Assembly (NCBI GenBank): GCA_020726505.1
Contig: JAHLEZ010000001.1
Span: 3,410,001-3,474,000, forward strand
DNA length: 64,000 bases
From: Leptodontidium sp. MPI-SDFR-AT-0119
Lineage: Eukaryota > Ascomycota > Leotiomycetes > Helotiales > Leptodontidiaceae
Direction: 5' to 3'
This document shows positions 11,737 through 24,000 of the stretch, one piece after another. Position 1 is the stretch's first letter. Every line of letters begins with the position of its first letter. The notes beneath the pieces are model-generated. The model ran no database searches. It was not told where the DNA came from and saw only the letters and a program-made list of their open reading frames with translations. Position numbers and translations under genes: made by a program.

Positions 11737-12488
11737 CTAATAGGAGCCTATTTCCTTCATCAATTCCACGGCTTTGGCCCACGTTTTCTCGAATGACTTA
11801 TCCAATTCCTCCATATTGTGCTCAAACCTGGCGTCAAAGTCGGCCTTCTTCTGTTTCATCTCCCAAAGGACCTCGTACCATCGTTTTTCTTTCGCTCTCA
11901 GGTCTCGCTCACTGGCGAGTTGAACACAATTCCAGCCTGATGTACTGCCAAAGACGTTAACCAATCGTCGGCGCTTCGCATTCATCCCACCGTGGCACAA
12001 TTGTATCTTCTCGACGGCTGTGGTGAAACGTTGAGTGTAGGTAGAGCTCAAACTTTGTTCGTTCTTGGCAGAAACCTTTGTCTCAAGAGCCATGACTTGA
12101 TCAGCCCAGACAATTTGACAAGCGCCAAGGATTTGATTGAGGTTGGCGGACAGTCTAGAAGTAGAGTCAGCACACATTCCAGATAGGTTATGTAGCCATC
12201 TCAAGAGGCTTACTCTTTGTTGTCATGAGCCTCTTGAATCTGCTTCATGATGAAGTCTGACTGAGCTTGGTATGCCGCAAGAGCCTTTCTCGCCTTCTCC
12301 TCCTCGCCATCCTTGGCTGCTCTGGTCTCACCTTCTGCTTCAATGCATTTCGGCCATTTGTATTGAACAGGTTGGTGGTCTATTTTCTCAATGGACTGGC
12401 CTTGAAAGTCCAGAAGAGTACCACTCTGGTCTATGAATTGAGATGCCTTGTGGTTGCAGCTGAATGTCCAGATAATTCTGGTTGTCAT
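11737..12488 (-). CDS. hypothetical coiled-coil protein
   Basis: Two exons, 12488-12214 and 12154-11737, join across a 59-nt intron (GTAAGC donor, CTGACT branch-like site, TTCTAG acceptor) with phase kept, giving 230 residues. The ATG at 12488 opens MTTRIIWTFSC. Charged, Ala/Lys/Glu-rich helices occur around residues 55-90 and again in the last 60 residues (KADFDARFEHNMEELDKSFE), predicting coiled coil. No catalytic motif, signal peptide or membrane segment is seen. I do not recognise the family. Confidence 0.6.
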
Positions 12489-13361
12489 TGTGAAGCTATT
12501 CCTGAAACTTGGTTCCCACTCAAAAGTTGTCGTTGTTGAAGTGAGGTGAGTTGGGACTTTGGTGTGGTATCAAGACCAAAACACTTTCGTGTGGCAGAAT
12601 TGATGTTGAAGCGAAATTCTTCTCTCTAGAGCCCATGATGTGCAGTTAGATATTGGAGCTGCTGTTGCTGTGATTGGACTGGAGTTGATGTTGATTATTG
12701 AGATGTTCGGATGGAGAAAAGCTGCGAGAACAAAAACTCAAGTCGTTGCAGAAATATTTTATTTATGGTGAGTTTATCGGCTAGAGCTATGTTTAATAGC
12801 ACCCTCTTAAACCTCAAATAAATCACAACCCCAACCAACAATATTTCCTTAACATCTCTCAAATCTCTCTCCGTATTTAAGTGCCTCTTCTTAATTATTA
12901 TAAACACCCGCTTCGGATTCCTCACGCTTTTGCTTTGCACAACGAAGACCCAAATTATTCCAAGCCCCCGACACTTTTTTTCGACGCTCTAACTTTACAT
13001 TAACCAGAACCACTCGACTTAGGCCAATTCACAAACGTGAATTTGTAGGTCGCCCAAGGTTGTTTGAGCGCTGTATGTAGCTAGATCTAGGTGGTGTTTA
13101 ATCAGAACGGGGTACCTGGAAGCCCCGCTGTAGTCTCAAAGTTTATCTTTAAATATAGCTTCAAAATTTATCCATTTATTCATTCTCGAAGGTTAACTAG
13201 GACCTGGCTCGATGAATTCCTGTGCACAAGTCTTTTTGTTGATTTATTTTTAGTGGCGCCAATTAAGCGAGATTCAGCCAACGACAACTGTGACCTCGCA
13301 GTGCCGAAAGTTTCGAGCACTCAATGCTCTCGCAACTTCCTGAACTTCCACATCGCAACAA
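12489..13361. other. intergenic between divergent genes
   Basis: Mostly AT-rich, containing the promoters of the coiled-coil gene and of the Cys-rich gene at 13362. Open frames inside are short and without supportable products. Confidence 0.4.
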
Positions 13362-13905
13362 ATGGCAAAATCAAGCAAGCCTGAGGTCTCTCAGACTTAT
13401 CAGAAGCAAAAGCACGAGTCTGTCGCAACTCCAGAAGCAGTAAAATGTGTTGGGACTCGAACATACTTCTCGCAGTGTCCTCATGTTGAGATCCAGAAAT
13501 CATACTGTGAGTTCGATTTCCTATCCACTGAAAGTCTTTAAAAGAATACATCCTCTGCAACATTGACCTTTTCATAGATCGAGAGATTCTATACTCCACA
13601 AATGCTAACATTATCTTCCTATTTTAGACTGTGCTCTCGCTGGGCCCCATGGCAACCACAGCTTCTGCAGATTCGCGAAAAGGCAACATCTGATGTGCAG
13701 TTCCTGCCAAAGAAAAGCAGCATTTGGGTTGAAGTCGAGATGGAGGAGCTGCGAAGTAAAATCAAGGAAAGTGGGAAGGAGTTGGAGAAAGTTAGGCTGG
13801 AGAATGCAGAGAAGGATAGGAAGATTGAGATGTTCGGGGCTAGGGTGCAGATTCTGGAGGGGAAGTGCGTTGTGGAGTGTGAGGTTGAAGATGGGAAGTG
13901 ATTAG
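13362..13905 (+). pseudogene. small Cys-rich family member, frameshifted
   Basis: Exon 1 (13362-13506) and exon 2 (from 13628) are separated by a 121-nt intron with a GTGAGT donor, a GCTAAC branch site and a TTTTAG acceptor. The spliced product has a C/H pattern (FSQCPHVEIQK, then YCALAGPHG, FCRF and MCSSC) resembling the Cys-rich genes at 14.7, 15.8 and 18.4 kb. After the CSSC motif the frame turns unlike protein, while the neighbouring frame encodes a good charged helix (EELRSKIKESGKELEKVR) ending at 13901. A one-base shift near 13712, in a run of A, would join the two. No signal peptide is seen. Function unknown. Confidence 0.45.
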
Positions 13906-14216
13906 AAAATATTAAGGAGTATCAAAAGTACTTGGGGTTTGGGAATGTATCACTGGTGCTTCACATGAAAGACATTGCTTTGTTTCTGTTTGCTTTGTCA
14001 ATTTGCCATTCTACTGTGTGGGTGTTGCCCTGACTCGATGGACTCAATTTCCCCTGTACACCCATTGCCTTCCTTCAGGATAGTCGAGTCTCAGTTGCGG
14101 ACAGCAGATCCCCTTCACAACTGAGAGAAAGCATCTTCGTAAACCTTGAGGAGTTCGCTTTCCATTCGGCTGCTGAGATCTTGGGCATCCTGCTCCATGA
14201 CAGCATGATGCTTCGA

Positions 14217-14716
14217 TCATGTATCCTCAAAGAAATACAAGTTGAAGCCCTGTCTTTTCAACTCATCCACCAAGACGTTGATAGTGGCGCAGTATGTCCT
14301 GTTTTGTGAGAGACGGAGGTTCTTTTGATCTCGGAAGGATACTCGAATGCGGGAGATGAGGACCTGAGCGGAAGTGGTTTTCTTGTCGGCATGAGTAACA
14401 GCAGTAGGTGCTAGAGTTGAGGACTCGGGGTTGACGTTGCTGCTGCTCTTGGACTCCAATTCATCACCTGCGATGAACGATCTCTTGATTTTCACACCCG
14501 GATTCTTGCTTCGAAGTCAGCAAGGATCCGCGCGTGCTTCACAGCCTTTTCCTCAGCAAGGCGAATGCATGAATCGCATACGCTACCGTGGCAATGATTC
14601 TCAAAAAGGACACTAGGGGAGCCGCTGCAACTGCCTCTGAGCTTGTTGGCGCAGGAAAGGGTTTTGATGGGCTCTGCACAACCGCATCCGTGGATGAGGA
14701 GTTCGCTGTTGCACAT
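14217..14716 (-). pseudogene. small Cys-rich family member with a two-base frameshift
   Basis: The ATG at 14716 opens MCNSELLIHGCGC, followed by Cys at spacings shared with the 15801 and 18408 genes, and CHGSVCDSC around residues 43-51. The first frame stops at 14492. The next frame, shifted by two bases at a GTGTG duplication near 14501, continues directly (KIKRSFIAGDELE) and ends at 14217 with FNLYFFEDT. The downstream part looks coding (balanced composition, clean end). If the stop at 14492 is genuine the product is only 74 residues. Intracellular; function unknown. Confidence 0.45.
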
Positions 14717-15182
14717 CGTGTCTGTTCTATTGCAGATGGTTAGGTCGAGACATGGGAAGGTGATCGTAGATAGTTGAGGTGAGACTCACCAGCTTGTGCT
14801 GTTGTTGGGTTTGCGGAGGGAAGATTGAAGGCGCAAGAATATTTCTTCTCCTTGGAGGCACGTAGGCGGGGGTGGGGGTAGGTGGACGAGAGCTGGTAAG
14901 CGATCTAGCCCCTACCCATGCCACTTGACAGAATCAATCTATGGAGCGCGAGTCTGGAGGCGAAATTGCAAAAATGAAGGAGGGGGTACTTGGAGTCTGC
15001 TGCAAGTTGAGGACTCTAAAATATCATGGGATTTTACTAGCACATTCATGGAAGTCTTTGTTTTGATTCGCAGATATGTCAATTCCGTCAAGCCCTCCAT
15101 ACTTATGATTGTGACCTTGACCAATACTCCATCCCTATCCCCAGACCTTTGATGAGATCAAATCAATCTACTCCAGTATCCT

Positions 15183-15801
15183 TCAGTGTCCCCGGAAGCA
15201 GAAAGTGAACAGCTTGAAAAACTTCGAAGGTCTTGTCTCTGGTTGAACTAGCTCAGGGCCATCAGCAAGATTGTGGTCGCCGACGTTGTCCTCAACATCA
15301 TGCTTTTCATCCATCTCATCTTGTGGTCCAGACAACGAAGTAGCATGAACGGCCTCGTCGGATGATTGTCTTGGGGTCTGGCCGTTGGGTCTCAAGGGGA
15401 GAGCATCAATGGTCCTAAGGCTGGGAGATGTGGAGGTGTAGTCATCATGGGTGGTAATGTATTGGACCGCTCGAGACTCAGCAACGACACGGCCTAGTCT
15501 AGCCATGCTCCGATTCTTGCGTTCAGTGCAATCGCTGCAGAACCGGTCAACGTGGTTGGTGATGAGAGCGCCGATGCCAGCACATTTGTCAACGCTGGAA
15601 GCTATTTCATAAATCACACCTCAGTACTGGATTCATTTCATATCTCAGGATCTAAGATCTCCCATTTCAGGACAATGGTCCCTGAGAGTTGGATCCTAAG
15701 AACTAGGGAAACGAGTGGGTAAGGTACTGACCTCTGCAGGGGAATGTCTTGAGCTCATTGAAGCAGCCGCAGCTGTGCAGGTCGATTCTTCCGGTACACA
15801 T
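15183..15801 (-). CDS. small Cys-rich hypothetical protein
   Basis: Exon 1 (15801-15728) encodes MCTGRIDLHSCGC and more. A 133-nt intron (GTACCT donor at 15727, TTCCAG acceptor ending at 15595) leads in phase to exon 2 (15594-15183), giving 161 residues. The Cys pattern CGC-x8-C and later FCSDC matches the neighbours at 14716 and 18408, so these form a local family. The C-terminal half is acidic and low in complexity, and the last residues are FKLFTFCFRGH. The GTACCT donor is not ideal; a nearby GTCAGT would break phase. Function unknown. Confidence 0.5.
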
Positions 15802-16325
15802 CTCGACTGTGCGTCTGGCAGGACTGTTAGCATACACTCGCGGTTGCGCTGTGGTAAGAGATCGAAGTCTGATGCGGCTTACCTGCTTGTGCTGCTCGAG
15901 TTGTGTGAAGAAGGAAGAGTCCGAGATTACGAAGCTCGAGGCCTCGAGTATTTGTATTTGCGGGGACGCGTCGAATTTTCGAAGCGAGAACGAGGCTACC
16001 GAGTCACTTGACTTGATCTTTGCCTTATTCGCTATTAAGGCAGAAGAATTTGCTACTTAGCACTGTGATCAGCTCCAGTTTCATGGGTGTTTTGGAGCGG
16101 TAGACGCCTGGACCAAATAAAGGCAGAGAAAAAGGTACTTACTTCGCACACGGAAAGGAATGTAAACAATCCAGCCGGACTCCAGCTCAAGTTCTCCACA
16201 AACTCAATATTTTCTCAAACTGCAGTATTCTGGACCGAGGAAGTGCCATTCATGGCTCCCTTCGCTCAACCAACCATATACCCCTCAGAGCCCGTTGCAA
16301 GGGCTTGAGATGTCCCAGGAGCCAC
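15802..16325. other. intergenic, no gene
   Basis: Upstream region of the Cys-rich gene at 15801 and 3' flank of the gene at 16326. No supportable product. Confidence 0.4.
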
Positions 16326-17018
16326 TCAAAATCTAGCAGCAAGAACCTCCATACACTTCTGCAGAATCTTCTCCACAATATCCTTCGCGTGGAGCAAACG
16401 ACTGAAGTCCTGACCCTCTTCAGACAGAGAGAGGCCCATCTCCATATCCCCCAGAGTCGCCTTACCCCCCTTGATCTCTTTGATCCAATGCTTGACATTG
16501 GCACACTCGCAGTTGATATCGACATCGTGGAGGCCGGTGGCCTGACTGAGACCATCTTTGATGGAGTCGTACATTGCATCGATGGCTCCTTGCTTGCTGC
16601 GCTGAATCTCGTGCACGGTGGCCTCCAGGGTGAAGTCGACGATTGCGTTAAGGAACGGTTCGGCGAGACCGATAATTACTGAAGGTAAATCGGGGAGGAC
16701 AGAAGGTATTTTGATGTTGCCGTCTTTCTTCTCGTCCTTTTGAATGCTGTGGGCAATATTGCTGGATTGATTACCGACGTTGATGACACCAATTCCGACA
16801 ACTTTCATGGCTTTTTCACCCAGGTTGTTGACGTCGCCTCCAAGGTTGCCGGAGCCATCCTCATGAATTGCTATTTCCTTGGTTGAAACCTGATCGGTGG
16901 GAATTTGGTCATTGACTTGAGCCTTCTCAGTGTTGGATAGAAGTCTTTTGTTTTGAGTGTGGCGCCGATTCGAGCTAGTGGAGTTAGGCGAGAATATCAT
17001 CACTTCACAATCAGGCAT
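16326..17018 (-). CDS. hypothetical protein, helical C-terminus
   Basis: A single open frame of 230 residues from the ATG at 17018 (MPDCEVMIFSPN). The N-terminal 70 residues are polar and probably disordered. The rest is a succession of amphipathic helices (FLNAIVDFTLEATVHEIQRS) with a CECANVKHWIKE segment, ending ILQKCMEVLAARF. No signal peptide, membrane span or enzyme motif is seen. An upstream exon cannot be ruled out, because the open frame extends a few codons 5' of this ATG. It sits inside the Cys-rich cluster and its layout recalls the tail of the 18408 gene, but I cannot align them convincingly. Confidence 0.5.
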   Translation of the reverse strand: MPDCEVMIFSPNSTSSNRRHTQNKRLLSNTEKAQVNDQIPTDQVSTKEIAIHEDGSGNLGGDVNNLGEKAMKVVGIGVINVGNQSSNIAHSIQKDEKKDGNIKIPSVLPDLPSVIIGLAEPFLNAIVDFTLEATVHEIQRSKQGAIDAMYDSIKDGLSQATGLHDVDINCECANVKHWIKEIKGGKATLGDMEMGLSLSEEGQDFSRLLHAKDIVEKILQKCMEVLAARF

Positions 17019-17666
17019 CGATCTCTTCAAGAGGCTTAGTGAAGAGGAATTCAGTTTCAGTAAGACTAGTAGGAAGCTAGCTAGAAAGCGTGGACGAATA
17101 TTTCTGCTCAGGAAACAAATTTATGTCCGACCGACAAACTTGAACGCACTCATGATATAGGTAGAAAGGTTCCTTCGTATTTGACTAGCCATGTTTACGT
17201 TCACTTTGCATGAGTCCTTTCTTGTTTTCATTCATTCAAAGGAAATAAACATGAACATACCACGAACTAGGTCTGTCTACACCTGTTTAGTTGAATGAAG
17301 AAAGACTTTGCTTCCGTTCCAATGTCAATCAGCCTACTTCAGAACAGAAGTTTCATCCTGGATGGACTACAAAGCCCCCATCAACTCATATCAGCGTGTC
17401 ATTCATTGTCAACAGGTAGAGAACTGCATCCCGCAACTCACGCACATGAACAATGAGCAGATGGAGAAAGGAAATTCTGCCAGAAGTCCTCTTGGGAATC
17501 AAATCTATTTCTGCGCAACACCACGCTTCCCAATCTCGGAGGGCATTTCCACACCAGGATCAGCTACCCCTGTGACTAATGCTAGCCTCAACAGATTGGC
17601 TCAACACAGCAGCGGGTACAAATCCCAAGTTGAACAAGCAACTCCCATTTCGTAACAACCACACGC
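17019..17666. other. intergenic, no gene
   Basis: One plus-strand open frame (17308-17655) crosses this stretch, but its composition resembles no known protein and there is no start context. I treat it as noncoding. Confidence 0.35.
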
Positions 17667-18408
17667 TTACTTCAAAGAATCCAGCATCTTGACAGCACCC
17701 TCTTCAGCAAGCTCAAGCATATCCTTCTCCGCTTTCTCGAAAGCATCTTTGATACCATCATCCAACTCTTTCCAACCGAATTTCATATCCTTCTCGAGCT
17801 CCTTAGAAGAAACACCCACAAAAATTTTCGAGCTAGCGGCATCCAGGATGATCATTTCTCCGGGAGCTTTCCGTAGTAATCTCGATATCGGATTTAAGCT
17901 TGTTGAGACCCATCGTGACGTGGGCAGTGTACAGCTTGATCATGGATTTCTTTAGGGCATCGTCTGTGGCAGGCATACCATTTGTGGTATTGGTGGTACT
18001 GGAGATGGGAGTTTCGAGGTTCTTTTTGGCATCAGTCTTGGCTTCAGGGGCGTCTTGTTGGGCCTCGACCGCGGGGTCGGCAGCTGCAGGCTGGAAGGCT
18101 GCGTTGACTTTGGTTTGAGCGGTATTGGCTTCGATGACTTGGATGAGGACATCGAGTTTCTTTCCGATGAATTGCATATCGAGAGAAATTCCATCTTTGA
18201 CAATCACCTCAGCCACCTCCTGAGGCGCTTTCTGGACTTGGTTCTCGTGTCTGTAGCATGCATGACTGACGTTCGCAGTAGCTTGAGAATCGTCCAATCA
18301 GCATTTCCCAAGGCGAGTGGTAGTATCGCTGGCACAGTCTTTATGAACGTATTCGATACAACCACAGCTGTGCTGCTGCTTCGTGGCTAGACATGTTTTG
18401 GTGCCCAT
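17667..18408 (-). pseudogene. Cys-rich family member with in-frame TGA and frameshift
   Basis: The ATG at 18408 starts MGTKTC and leads into HSCGC, the Cys motif shared with the 14716 and 15801 genes. At 18298-18300 an in-frame TGA interrupts the frame, which continues open (DDSQATANVSHAC) with an Ala/Glu-rich middle. Near 17860 a one-base shift is needed to reach the last 60 residues, a charged helix ending VKMLDSLK at 17667. The TGA is consistent with CGA to TGA. With both lesions the gene is unlikely to make the full protein. Function unknown. Confidence 0.45.
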
Positions 18409-21400
18409 ACTTTCGGTGTTGATTTGGAGAGTTGGGTGGGTAGGAGCGGTGATATGCTACCGCTTGATGATCTGATAGTTCTGTGATACGAAAATAGTTG
18501 GGATTCAGGGCAGGTATACTTATACTGGGACTTTATCGTGAATTGAGGCATGTTATTTTGCTGTGAGGAAGGCACGACTGGATGTGGATGTGGTCTCAGT
18601 TGCTTACTTACCTACCGGACGAGAAACCCTAAGCGAGAAGCAGCGGGAGCTCACTTGCTTGATCACCCGTCCATCAAATCAGTTTTAGAGTGTATAGATA
18701 CTCCAAAAATAACCTAGCTCAAGCCTCAACCAACTCTTGGAGAGGTATCTGAGCCTGGCAAACATTATTTCGATTCTTGGGGATCGTCTTTCGGTAATCC
18801 TGACAAGACTTCTAATCTTTGTTTACTTTGACTGACATAGCATAATTAGAATATCTATGACTGAACTTTCAAATTTTGGGACACAGGATCGCGGCCCCCC
18901 CTTCCCCAAACCCAAAAGACATTGAAATTTGTTAGATCTAAAACCTAACCTAAAACTGCTTCCATGAGCTGTGAGATGAAAGAGAAAGAAAGCCAGTTTT
19001 CTCGTGGCTGAGCCGAGTGAAGGTCAAGGACTAAGAATACGAGCCGGGGTGACGTCTCGACGTACAACTTGAAAATACAATCATATTGCTGCTTTACATC
19101 TAGAGACAGCTCTTAATGCCAAGGGAGGAGCTCCATAAGAGGTAGATAAAGTTATATTTCCCCCCTCAAAAAAAAAGTTTAAAAAAATAACGCTTGTAAT
19201 TGGATTTAGGCGGCTGAACAAATGGTTTTGCTTTGCTGAATGTCTCGAAAGGTGGTTGACTGAGGTTTCTAGTAGACAAAGAAAAAACTCGGTTGTTCAA
19301 ACTAGACAATTGCACATAGTAGATTTTTCGTGAGACAGAATATCGGGAGAAGATATGCAAGGGTGGCATCGTAATTCCATGTTATATTCGTTCCAGGAGC
19401 TAATACTGCCTCATGTGCAATCGATGGGGGGAAAAGCGTCACTCACACCGGACCAGTTCTTAAAAGTCACTTTTGAGACGTCGCATCTATCTTTATTCTC
19501 TTGATTTTCCGTCGATGTAAGGATCTCATCGATTGTCTACGGAGTATGCTATGCTCCCTTGCAGCAATTCCATAAATAGCTAGCCATCCGGTGGAGAGGA
19601 GATGCATCGGCTTTTGTAAATGGTGCGGAAACTCATCGACGCTGGTGTAACTGGGACGTGGGTTTTTATTGTAATAAGAATGAAGGGGTGCTGTTTAGTG
19701 ATGAGATTTTGACGATTTTGGTGCAGAAATTAGAGAAGGAGATTTTGATGGAGATTGAAGAGGACGAATGGGAATGAGAAGGTGAACAAAACGAGATAGT
19801 TGATTTGGGGGGAGGGGTTGGTGGATGTGGAGGTTCAAGAGGATACCGAAGAGCTCTCCAGGAAGTGATGGGTTTTCTCTCTCCTGAAAAACTTCCACTG
19901 ACAGGATCAAGGATTTTCAGAGAGACTCCTCAGTCACAAATAGCTGGTAATCCATTTTATTTTGCACAACGCATTTCTTCTCGCTACCTATGAGAATATT
20001 TTGACGAAGCCCCGGCCCCTGAACATCCAGGCTCTCGCTTAGTTAGATTGGTAGTTATGAGTAGGTGTAGCGAGGACATGTGAGGTCGTGAATTCCTAGA
20101 TGTGATGGGATGTTAGCTAGTAATATATAAACGGGGTATAATATTTTTGCAGCTGCAATAGAGACGAGATGAAGTTGACCATCAATACGCATCCCGAGGC
20201 TCAAATAAGAATCACACTGAGCAGCTAGCACAACCAACAAAGCACTTCAGGCATATCAACTCCCCGCTTTGACGAAGGGATCAACGAAGGAATCGAAACT
20301 CGCCATCCTCCCCTCCCCTCCGCCGAGACAGGTAAAAGAATTGACGGAATCTCCTCATCCGACACCACACCGACGGTAAGGGAAAAGTAGAAACAGAAAC
20401 AAACCCACCCCGCACGACCAAACAACGCCCGTTTCAAAAGCATGTCTAGAATCCTATCATCTGATGCACGATGCTGCGCTATGGTGTCATTGTGAAGCTT
20501 GTTGCTTGGACTTTGGGATCGGACAGGACAGTACAATGCAGTGTGATGCTGGATCTGGGTTTCGGTGATGCGGAGGGGGGTCTTGTTTTGAAGAGGAGGA
20601 GGAAGAATGCAAGCGAGAGGAAAGGGGAACATGTGATATGTCACGTGTGTTATGGAGATGCATTTGCAGGATGGACGACCACGGACTTTGAGGAGAGGAG
20701 GAGATGGCGGGTTGGGAGTTCAGTTGATGGATAGGATAGGCTGCATAGCTGCTCGGAGCAGTGCAGCGCATTGCAGTGCATGCCATCGCCTCCGCGGTGC
20801 ATTGCCGCCGCTGCAGAAGTAAGGCAGACGAATACCGCTCGTCCCCTCGGGATTGCACTTACAAACCGCACTGCTTTCCGAAACCTAAACTTGCCCGCGA
20901 GCACGTTTTCTAACAAACCAGCAAATCAACATGCTGGTGGGGGAAGAACGCAGGCAGAGCTGAAATCAAAATAGGGGTGGAAGCAAATCTGTAGACAGAT
21001 GGTAGTAGCAAACTTGCCAGTCCTTACCGTAAGTAAGTGCCAGCAAACTAACAAGCTACCGAGGGAGGAACGTAACGCGGAATTGAAAATCAAAATGGGA
21101 GAGGAAGATACACTATAGCCAGACAGAGTGCAGCAGCAGCAAACTTATCAGTACTTCTTGAAAGTAAATGCAAGCCAGCCCAGCGAACGAACGAACGAAA
21201 GGAAGGAAGAAAGTCAAAAGCAAGCCAAACCAACAAAAAAACAAAAACAAAAGAAAACCAAACCTAAATCTAAACCGAACACCAACAAAAGACAAAAACG
21301 ATCACCACCGCGTCAGCGCCAACGCCAGCGTCAGCGTCAACCAAATCCCTGTTCTCATCGCCTGCATCTCTTCCCCCGCGTCTGGGTAATATAATTCGAC

Positions 21401-24000
21401 GCCTCTACCCTTCGATCCACGAATCAACCTTAAGTATCTGTAGGAGAAAGGGATGGGAAGGGAACGGTCCAGGAAGGAGAGGAAGTTAAGCGCTGAGACG
21501 GGCGCTTGTGTGCTCGGTGGTTGGGGCTTGGTTGGTTGGGTTTGAGAGTGTGCTGGTCGGTGGTGGGTGAAGTGGTGCGGGATTGGGCGGGAAATGCGGG
21601 TGTGGCGGCTAGGTGAGGGGGTGGATTGGATTGGTGAGGATGGTGGTGTGGGTGGTGATGTTGGCTTGAGGGGGAGAGTTGTGTGTGATGGGGGAAAAAG
21701 AAGGAAAGAGAGAATGAATGGTTTGTTGGATTGAGAGATGCAGATGTAGATGCAGATGTACGGCGTAGAAAGCAGGTTGTTTGCATGAGGTCGAGGCCGT
21801 AAGTAACACTTGTTTGCCTTGCCTCACTCCCATCCTGCGAATGCAAACCTACCTTCGCGTGCGGCACAAGACTCACTCACTCATACTTCACTTACAGTAC
21901 TCTGAAATCGGACGAGGCAGATACGAGCCCACAAGATCCGGGTTGATCAGACGAAAGGGAAACAAAATGGAGTTGTAAAAACGCTTAGACAACGCAACGC
22001 AACGAAAGGTAAGGTAAGGCTCGACCCGTTTGATATCGCATCATATGATAAGATCCGAGAGTTTGATGCATGCCGACCTCTTGTACCAACCAAGATCCAG
22101 ATCCAGAACCATGATCCTAGCTTTACTCCTTACTCCGTAGTTACCCAATCCGCATACCTACCGAGTATGTGGCGGTGAAGCCGAGCCGAGCTCGGACGAG
22201 GCTTGTGCGTGCGTGCGTGCAGAGCCTATTTCTCAGATCGCTGATGTCTGTGCTGTTGGGTTTGGATAGGATTGTTTTTCTTTATTCAGGGATCTGGGGT
22301 TGTAAATCTGTTGGATGGTCATTTGGAGATGGGAGGGAAGTGGTTTGGTTTGTTGACGTGAGAGCGGTGGCTAGAGCTGGATCGGTTTGGTTTGGCTTGG
22401 AGCTGGGCTGGACCCCGACACCCCTTCCCTTCCGCTGATAATCGGGAGATAAGTTACGATCATGATTAGGATCACGATTAGGCTGAAAGCTGAGAGGAGG
22501 AGCAGGACAGACAGACAGAGGTCGTGATAATGTATGATATTGGAGTATAATAGGCACATGCCTGGACAGGCTAGATGTTGAAACAGGATGGTTTATTTGA
22601 GGAGAGTGATGTTGAGCTCAGCTGTTAAACAAGACAAGCTGCTCTACTCCGGCTGACATACGGTGCTGGCGTTCCATGCATTGGGTAACGTAGCTTCTAG
22701 GGTATTATGAAAAAAGTATCGTCGGCTTCTAGAAAAGAAGGGATCTTGAGAGAGGAGTGGATGGGGCGGGAAGTGGCGGGAAGAGCGGGACTTGATTTCG
22801 GAAGAACTGACTCGGTTCGATCCCATCGCATGGCGACATAAACGTGGGACTCCTCCTCACTCAGATCATCGGTTCTTCTCGTCGTCCGTGAGCAGTGAGT
22901 CTGACCGTTCTTGGTTTGTTGCCAGCGAGCGAGACAAAGTGATGGGACTCGTGTGTAGATCTGTCTTAGAATTTGTTGGCCCTACTTTACGGAGACGGAG
23001 TGGAAGAAAGAGGGTCCTCATCTGAAGTCTTGGCCCCCGAATCTCCGAGTCGCAACTCTAACCTTATTGATATGATTGATTGATTTATTGACTGGAGATG
23101 AGATTGAGTTTGGAAATAGGAACGATACAAGAAACATAACATTACCGTACCTTAACGAGAAGAAGGAAAAAGGGGCGCAGAAGAGCTTACTCAGGCGAGA
23201 GCAGAGAGGATTGCAGAGAGAGGTGCAAAGCCACAAGATGAAGCCGTAAATACATTTATCCCATCGTGGATTTCTCATCCAAGGCTGCTGAGTAATTCAG
23301 CTTGTGAGGGAGTAGCTGCATGAAAGCATGAGGCCAAAACCACCTTGCCCACCAATGCCTTGACGGTATTTCTCGCTGCCAAAACCTAGCCAGCAGCCGG
23401 CTTTAGATCCAGCGAACCATATCTCGCCGCCGCCATCCCATTATGTGCCGAAGGCTTCAAGAGATGACCAATCAGTTGGATGATTTCTTGCCATTAAGAG
23501 TGAGAGAGTTCGAGAATGTCGACCCCAGCAGTGAGCATGCGTGCAAGAACTTGAGGTGCAGACAGGCGTACAGTAGTTTGCAGCGACTGCGACTGCGACC
23601 CCAAAGACCAACCTGGAAGACCCTCACTCGTATTCTGCAGCTGGATATCGACTGGATGTCGAATTCGAATACTACTAGGGAAGAAAACTAGCTAGCTCTT
23701 TGGAGCTGAACCCTCTATATTATTATTTACTCCGTACCTATCTTTCCTTCATGCAAGCCTTCAAGGAAGGTTCTCTCCTATATCTCCATGCTGTACATAA
23801 ATACATTTATTTCATAGCTCACTCTTCCATTAACTCCCTTCATTATCTATCCTACCACAACCCGACACGACCTGACCTGCAGGGTGCATTACATCCCTCA
23901 CTCACATCTGTCTGGCATTGCATAACATCTATCTCCTTAGCGACATCATATCATCATAAAGTCATAAACTACCTCCCATAAATCAATGAAAACATACAAT
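18409..24000. other. long gene-free stretch
   Basis: No protein-coding gene, tRNA or transposon is supportable in this 5.6 kb. Many small open frames exist on both strands, but all show simple-sequence translations (runs of K, T, P, S, H, Q) or no start context. It contains poly-purine/pyrimidine tracts (21.1-21.7 kb) and short microsatellites. Part of it may be transcribed as leader or long noncoding RNA of samB, but the sequence alone does not show that. Confidence 0.4.
22205..22220. repeat. GTGC tetranucleotide microsatellite
   Basis: A short run of GTGC/GCGT repeats, four units, in noncoding DNA. Confidence 0.7.

Noticed and set aside
21113..21876. Overlapping Lys/Asn/Gln- and Pro/His-rich frames
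   Set aside because: Low-complexity purine/pyrimidine DNA read in several frames; no start context or homology.
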